DNA from: Deltaproteobacteria bacterium
Lineage (GTDB): Bacteria; Desulfobacterota; Dissulfuribacteria; Dissulfuribacterales; UBA3076
Assembly: GCA_027004715.1 (NCBI GenBank)
Contig: JALTHG010000009.1
Span: forward strand, 1-39,573
Direction: 5' to 3'
DNA: 39,573 nt
Made by a program: the position numbers and the translations under genes. Of the stretch, positions 35,623-39,573 are shown in pieces (the stretch's first letter is position 1; each line of letters begins with the position of its first letter). The notes beneath the pieces were generated by a model that worked only from the letters and a program-made list of their open reading frames with translations, did no database searches and had not been told where the DNA came from.

Positions 35623-36342
35623 ATGGATGGATATCTCTTTAACCGTCGTGATTTTTTGCTTGGACTGGCCGGTTCTACCCTTGCCTTTGCAGGTCTATCA
35701 GAGAGCATAGCAGAAGCAGCCCCATTAGATAAGGTGGCTACCAGACAGGGGGCAATTTCTGATCTCCAGAGATACAGGGGTCTGATAGGGAGTCTGAAGG
35801 GATTTTCTGCAACGATTATTCGGGAACATCTGGCCATACTTGAGAGATATAGACACAAGTTAGCTGAAGTGAGGTCGCAGGATCGGATGATTGATCTTGC
35901 CCTGGCAGATCCGATTGCCAGTAAGTGGCGAGACCATGTCCTTTCCTGTCTTGAGCTACAGAATGCAGTGAGACTGCATGAGCTGTACTTTGATGCCCTG
36001 ACTCCCAAGGATGTCCATATAGGTCAGAGGGTCAGTAATGTCCTAAAGGAGACATTTGGCTCTTTTGACCAGTGGTGGGTAAGGTTTAGGGCCACTGCGA
36101 TTGCAGTAAGGGCCTGGGGTGTATTTGCATGGGATAACTACTCGAGGCATGTGGTGATCTGTGGTCTGGACAGGGACTCAGAGTGGCCTGTAGGACTTGA
36201 GCCGCTTTTGGTAGTAGACATGGCTGAGCATGCGTATGTATTGGATTTTATTGGGCGGCCCCTGGACTATCTGGACGCCTGGTTGGCAAGAGTCAACTGG
36301 ACAGTAGTAGAGGCCAGGCTGCTTAAGGCATCAGGCTATTGA
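35623..36342 (+). CDS. Tat-exported Fe/Mn superoxide dismutase-like protein
   Basis: The 239-residue product starts with a twin-arginine signal (FNRRDFLLGLAGSTLAFAGL). It then aligns with Fe/Mn superoxide dismutase, including the C-terminal block VDMAEHAYVLDFIGRPLDYLDAWLARVNW. The four metal ligands can be assigned to His69, His119, Asp199 and His203. Several second-shell residues differ: the FeSOD His30/Tyr34 region reads LAILERYR, and the Gln four before the second ligand is Ala. It may thus be a divergent SOD or a non-dismutase with the SOD fold. The ATG at 35623 is preferred to the GTG at 35620, since GGGAGA lies six bases ahead. It follows the zinc-ribbon gene without a gap. Confidence 0.8.
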   Translation: MDGYLFNRRDFLLGLAGSTLAFAGLSESIAEAAPLDKVATRQGAISDLQRYRGLIGSLKGFSATIIREHLAILERYRHKLAEVRSQDRMIDLALADPIASKWRDHVLSCLELQNAVRLHELYFDALTPKDVHIGQRVSNVLKETFGSFDQWWVRFRATAIAVRAWGVFAWDNYSRHVVICGLDRDSEWPVGLEPLLVVDMAEHAYVLDFIGRPLDYLDAWLARVNWTVVEARLLKASGY

Positions 36343-36355
36343 AGGAGAGCTACTA

Positions 36356-37231
36356 ATGAAGATCAAGAAGGCAGTAGTCCCGGTAGCAGGGCTTGGAACC
36401 AGATTCCTGCCCGCAACTAAGGCCATCCCTAAAGAGATGCTGACTATAGTGGATCGACCTACTATTCAATATATTGTAGAGGAGATAGTGGCCTCTGGCA
36501 TAAAAGAGATAGTTTTGGTGACTGCCTCTGGGAAGTCTGCTATTGAAAATCACTTTGATTATTCCTTTGAGCTTGAGACCTTTTTGGGGCAGAAGGGAAA
36601 GTGGGATCTCTTGAGAGAGGTCAGGCATATATCCAGTCTAATTGAGGTCGTATCGGTCCGTCAGAAAGAGCCTTTAGGGCTTGGACATGCAGTCAAGGTC
36701 ACAGAGTCAGTAGTGGGAAACGAGCCTTTTGTAGTGGTGCTTGGAGACGACATGGTGGATGCTGAGGTCCCCTGTGTCTTTCAGATGTTAAGGGTATTTG
36801 AGAAGTTTCAGGAGTCTGTTGTGGCCGTACAGAAGGTCTCTCCAGAAGAGACCCATAATTATGGAATAGTAGAGGGAGAGGAGGTGGCAGACAGGGTCTA
36901 TAAGGTAAGCAGGCTGATTGAGAAGCCTGCCCCAGGTACTACCAGGTCCAATCTCGCCATAATTGGTAGGTATGTATTGAGGCCAGAGATATATGGCTGC
37001 CTTGCCAGGACCCTCCCTGGAGTAGGTGGTGAGATCCAGCTTACAGATGCCCTGGATTCTCTTAGGAGAGAAAGGGAGCTCTATGCCTATGCCTTTGTTG
37101 GGAAGAGATATGATGCAGGAGACAAGTTTGGATATCTCCAGGCCACTGTAAATTTTGCCCTGGAGCATCCAGAGCTCGGTGGGAGGTTCAAAGAGTATCT
37201 CAAGAGACTGGTCTCTGAGTTCAAGGACTAA
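36356..37231 (+). CDS. galU: UTP-glucose-1-phosphate uridylyltransferase
   Basis: GalU makes UDP-glucose from UTP and glucose 1-phosphate for lipopolysaccharide, exopolysaccharide and glycan precursors. The nucleotide-binding signature GLGTRFLPATKAIPKEMLTIVDRPTIQYIVEE covers residues 12-43. VVLGDDMVD (metal Asp), EKPAPGTTRSNLAIIGRYVL and GGEIQLTDALDSL are typical. At 291 residues it has the usual size. The ATG at 36356 follows AAGGAGAG. It lies 13 bp after the SOD-like gene, and priA starts 47 bp after it. Confidence 0.96.
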   Translation: MKIKKAVVPVAGLGTRFLPATKAIPKEMLTIVDRPTIQYIVEEIVASGIKEIVLVTASGKSAIENHFDYSFELETFLGQKGKWDLLREVRHISSLIEVVSVRQKEPLGLGHAVKVTESVVGNEPFVVVLGDDMVDAEVPCVFQMLRVFEKFQESVVAVQKVSPEETHNYGIVEGEEVADRVYKVSRLIEKPAPGTTRSNLAIIGRYVLRPEIYGCLARTLPGVGGEIQLTDALDSLRRERELYAYAFVGKRYDAGDKFGYLQATVNFALEHPELGGRFKEYLKRLVSEFKD

Positions 37232-37278
37232 TTTTTAATTGTTATATCAGGTAATTGGGCTCGAGAGGCAGAATTTAA

Positions 37279-39345
37279 GTGGTTCAACTCATAGATGTAG
37301 TAGTACCTTTACCTGTATATAAGGTATTTACCTATGTCTTGCCAGAAGGCATGCCTCTTCCTGCCATAGGTAGCCGTGTCCTTGTACCTGTGGGGCACAG
37401 GGACATGGTCGGGATGATATGGAGGTCCTCTGCCAAAAGGCCCTCTTCTATAGAGCTGAAAGAGGTCAAAAGGATACTTGATACAGCCCCTCTTGTACCT
37501 GAATCTCTTGTCAGATTTATTGAGTGGACTTCATCTTATTATTTCTACCCATTAGGACAGGTAGTAGCAGAGGCCCTGCCTCCTGGACTCCTGTCTGCAC
37601 GAAATCGACGTATATCTCAGATAACTGGTTGTCCTGAGAAGGCCAGGAGGTGTCGGCTCAATCCAGTCTCCTGGTCGTTCAAGACCCCTCTGGAACTCAC
37701 AGAGGAACAGAAGGGGGCCCTTAATCTCATCTATAGGGCCATCTCTGACAGGTCCTATCACCCTATGCTCTTATATGGTGTGACTGACAGCGGCAAGACA
37801 GAGGTCTATCTCCAGGCCGCTGCAGAGTGTCTCAGGCATGGCAGGGATGTACTGGTATTGGTACCTGAGATCGCCATGACCCTCCAGGCCGTTGCCTGGT
37901 TTATGGATAGATTTGGAGGAGAAGTGACAGTGCTTCACAGCGGCCTGACAGATGTACAGCGTAGATATCAGTGGTGGAAGATAAGACATGGAGAGAGCAG
38001 GATAGTCGTTGGCACCCGCTCTGCCATCTTTGCCCCAATATCTGATATCGGTCTCATAGTGATAGATGAGGAGCATGATCCCTCATATAAGCAGTCTGAG
38101 AGGCTTCGGTACCAGGCAAGGGATCTGGCCCTATTGCGTGGCCGCATGTCAGGTGCAAGCGTGGTCCTGGGCTCTGCCACACCTTCTCTGTCGACTTATA
38201 GAAATGCCATGTTGGGCAGATATCAACTGATCACCATGAAGAGACGGGTGGGCAAGAGGCCCCTTCCAGAGGTAGTAATAGTAGATCGAAAAAAAGAGGG
38301 AAGGGGATCAACAGGGTATGAGTGGCTCTCAGAGAGGCTTGAGGGGGCGATAAGAGATACCTTGGCCAGGAAGGAGCAGGTCCTGCTCTTTCTCAACAGG
38401 AGGGGCTTTGCAACTTATGTGTTCTGCCCTGAGTGTGGACATGTATTTAGGTGTCCACACTGTGAGGTCGCACTTACCTGGCATCGTGGAGAGACCAGGG
38501 GCAGGCCAGAAGGGGTACTCCGCTGCCACTATTGTGGTATGGAATTACCTGCCTTGCCTCTCTGTCCATGTTGTGGTGGCAAGGCAGTCAGGGCCCTTGG
38601 TTATGGCACTGAGAGGGTAGCATCTGATCTCAAAGATATCTTTCCAGAGGCAAGGATTGCGAGGCTAGATAGGGACACAGTACAGGGACGAAGGCATTTA
38701 GAGAAAATAGTCCTGGACTTTCGCGAAAGACGTCTGGATATACTGGTAGGGACACAGATGATCACCAAGGGACATCACTTCCCTGGCCTCACCCTGGTAG
38801 GGATATTGTGGGCAGACCTCTCCCTGAACCTTCCAGAATACCATGCAGCCGAGAGGACCTTTCAGCTCTTTGCCCAGGTGGCAGGCAGGGCAGGACGTGG
38901 AGAACGGCCAGGTCAGGTCTTGATTCAGACATGGTTGCCTAATCACTATGTCCTGCACCATGCCAGGGCCTATGATTTTGAGGGATTTTACAAAAAGGAA
39001 TCAGAATTTAGGCAGGCCCTTGAATATCCGCCATTTGGACATCTGATCAATCTCCGCTTCTCGGGTTATAAAAAGGCCCTTGTCTGCAGTGTCAGTGGTG
39101 ATGCAGCAAGGTTGGCAAAGAGGTTGGCGCGAGGTATCAAGGAGGAGCCCCAGGTAGAGGTCCTGGGGCCTGCGCCTGCGCCCAGGCTAAAACTCAGGGA
39201 TCGGTATCGTTGGCAGGTACTTCTCAAGTCTGCATCGCTTTCAGGCCTGAGGGCGGTCTGTTCTGGTCTCTTATCAAAGAAAGCAGATATCGTGCCTTCC
39301 AGTGTAAGGATGGAAATAGATGTGGACCCATTCAGTATGCTCTGA
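37279..39345 (+). CDS. priA: Primosomal protein N' (replication restart helicase PriA)
   Basis: PriA recognises stalled or collapsed forks and reloads the replicative helicase. The 688-residue product has a short N-terminal 3'-DNA-binding domain (to about 105), Walker A GVTDSGKT at 167-174, the DEEH box IDEEHD, and helicase motifs GSATPSLST, FLNRRGFATYVFC and QVAGRAGRGERPGQVLIQT. Zinc-binding cysteines come in pairs: FCPECGHVFRCPHC, RCHYCGMELP and LCPCCGG. The Walker A Gly often found at the fourth place is Asp, which the consensus allows. It is about 45 residues shorter than E. coli PriA (732), mostly in the N-terminal half. Start GTG at 37279. Confidence 0.96.
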   Translation: MVQLIDVVVPLPVYKVFTYVLPEGMPLPAIGSRVLVPVGHRDMVGMIWRSSAKRPSSIELKEVKRILDTAPLVPESLVRFIEWTSSYYFYPLGQVVAEALPPGLLSARNRRISQITGCPEKARRCRLNPVSWSFKTPLELTEEQKGALNLIYRAISDRSYHPMLLYGVTDSGKTEVYLQAAAECLRHGRDVLVLVPEIAMTLQAVAWFMDRFGGEVTVLHSGLTDVQRRYQWWKIRHGESRIVVGTRSAIFAPISDIGLIVIDEEHDPSYKQSERLRYQARDLALLRGRMSGASVVLGSATPSLSTYRNAMLGRYQLITMKRRVGKRPLPEVVIVDRKKEGRGSTGYEWLSERLEGAIRDTLARKEQVLLFLNRRGFATYVFCPECGHVFRCPHCEVALTWHRGETRGRPEGVLRCHYCGMELPALPLCPCCGGKAVRALGYGTERVASDLKDIFPEARIARLDRDTVQGRRHLEKIVLDFRERRLDILVGTQMITKGHHFPGLTLVGILWADLSLNLPEYHAAERTFQLFAQVAGRAGRGERPGQVLIQTWLPNHYVLHHARAYDFEGFYKKESEFRQALEYPPFGHLINLRFSGYKKALVCSVSGDAARLAKRLARGIKEEPQVEVLGPAPAPRLKLRDRYRWQVLLKSASLSGLRAVCSGLLSKKADIVPSSVRMEIDVDPFSML

Positions 39346-39446
39346 TGATCTGTTCCAGGTCGCCAATATCCGCTCATCATAGGCGATTTCTCTTTTCTAA
39401 ACAGATGACTGGAAGGGACTCTATGGGAAAGTATGGGACCATATAG

Positions 39447-39539
<93 letters not shown>

Positions 39540-39573
39540 AGAAGCCATTGATGAGATTGCACCCAAAACGGCT

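Noticed and set aside
37776-37800. Defective Walker A in PriA (GVTDSGKT instead of GVTGSGKT)
   Set aside because: The general GxxxxGKT consensus is kept and all other helicase motifs are whole, so there is no sign of loss of function.

Overview
The window looks like a chromosomal housekeeping segment from an anaerobic Gram-negative bacterium of the Desulfobacterota (deltaproteobacteria in the old sense). The clues are the alpha-operon order ending in an L17 with a long acidic tail, an ilvB-ilvN-ilvC-psd-pssA-leuA-leuC-leuD-leuB-asd run of the kind known from Geobacter relatives, an rpsA-sppA-IHF run, a Ni-Fe CO dehydrogenase beside formate-THF ligase and FolD, and FtsEX/EnvC and type IV pilus motors. 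The lineage is inferred from gene order and protein character, not from a database search. Coding density is very high and no gene-free stretch exceeds 300 bases; the longest gaps are about 270 bp (rplQ to ilvB), 260 bp (rpsA start region to coaD), 250 bp (yciO to fhs) and 190 bp (rpsD to rpoA).

Layout. 31-5099 (+): end of the spc operon and the alpha operon (secY, infA, rpmJ, rpsM, rpsK, rpsD, rpoA, rplQ), closed by a clear intrinsic terminator. 5373-16844 (+): a long biosynthetic operon that makes valine/isoleucine precursors and leucine (ilvB, ilvN, ilvC, leuA, leuC, leuD, leuB), has two phosphatidylethanolamine genes embedded (psd, pssA), and ends in asd and a long class II aldolase. 16854-17958 (+): rsmD and coaD, overlapping. 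18218-21281 (+): rpsA, sppA and an IHF-beta-like gene. 21287-21892 (-): a YciO/Sua5-family gene. 22143-26877 (+): fhs, folD and cooS, which link formate activation, C1-folate interconversion and CO/CO2 interconversion (Wood-Ljungdahl type chemistry). 26967-32531 (-): queF, then a cell-envelope/division operon read ftsE, ftsX, envC, ctpA, yibQ-like. 32677-36342 (+): two tandem PilT-type ATPases, a zinc-ribbon/pseudo-receiver protein and a Tat-exported SOD-like protein. 36356-39345 (+): galU and priA. 39447-39539 (-): tRNA-Ser(GGA).

The window holds no CRISPR array, transposase, prophage or obvious defence locus. The main structure not explained by genes is a set of short palindromic intergenic repeats: a 21-bp exact repeat at 5205 and 21926, a degenerate inverted relative at 15550, and a related-looking 63-bp palindrome at 18056 with a diverged copy between ftsE and ftsX at 31819. 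These behave like a small dispersed REP/MITE-type family. Other points worth a look are the divergent exported SOD, the pseudo-receiver protein next to the pilus motors, a stand-alone CODH without visible maturation or ACS genes, the L17 tail, and the hairpin-rich rpsD-rpoA gap. I did not find an evident new multi-gene system.
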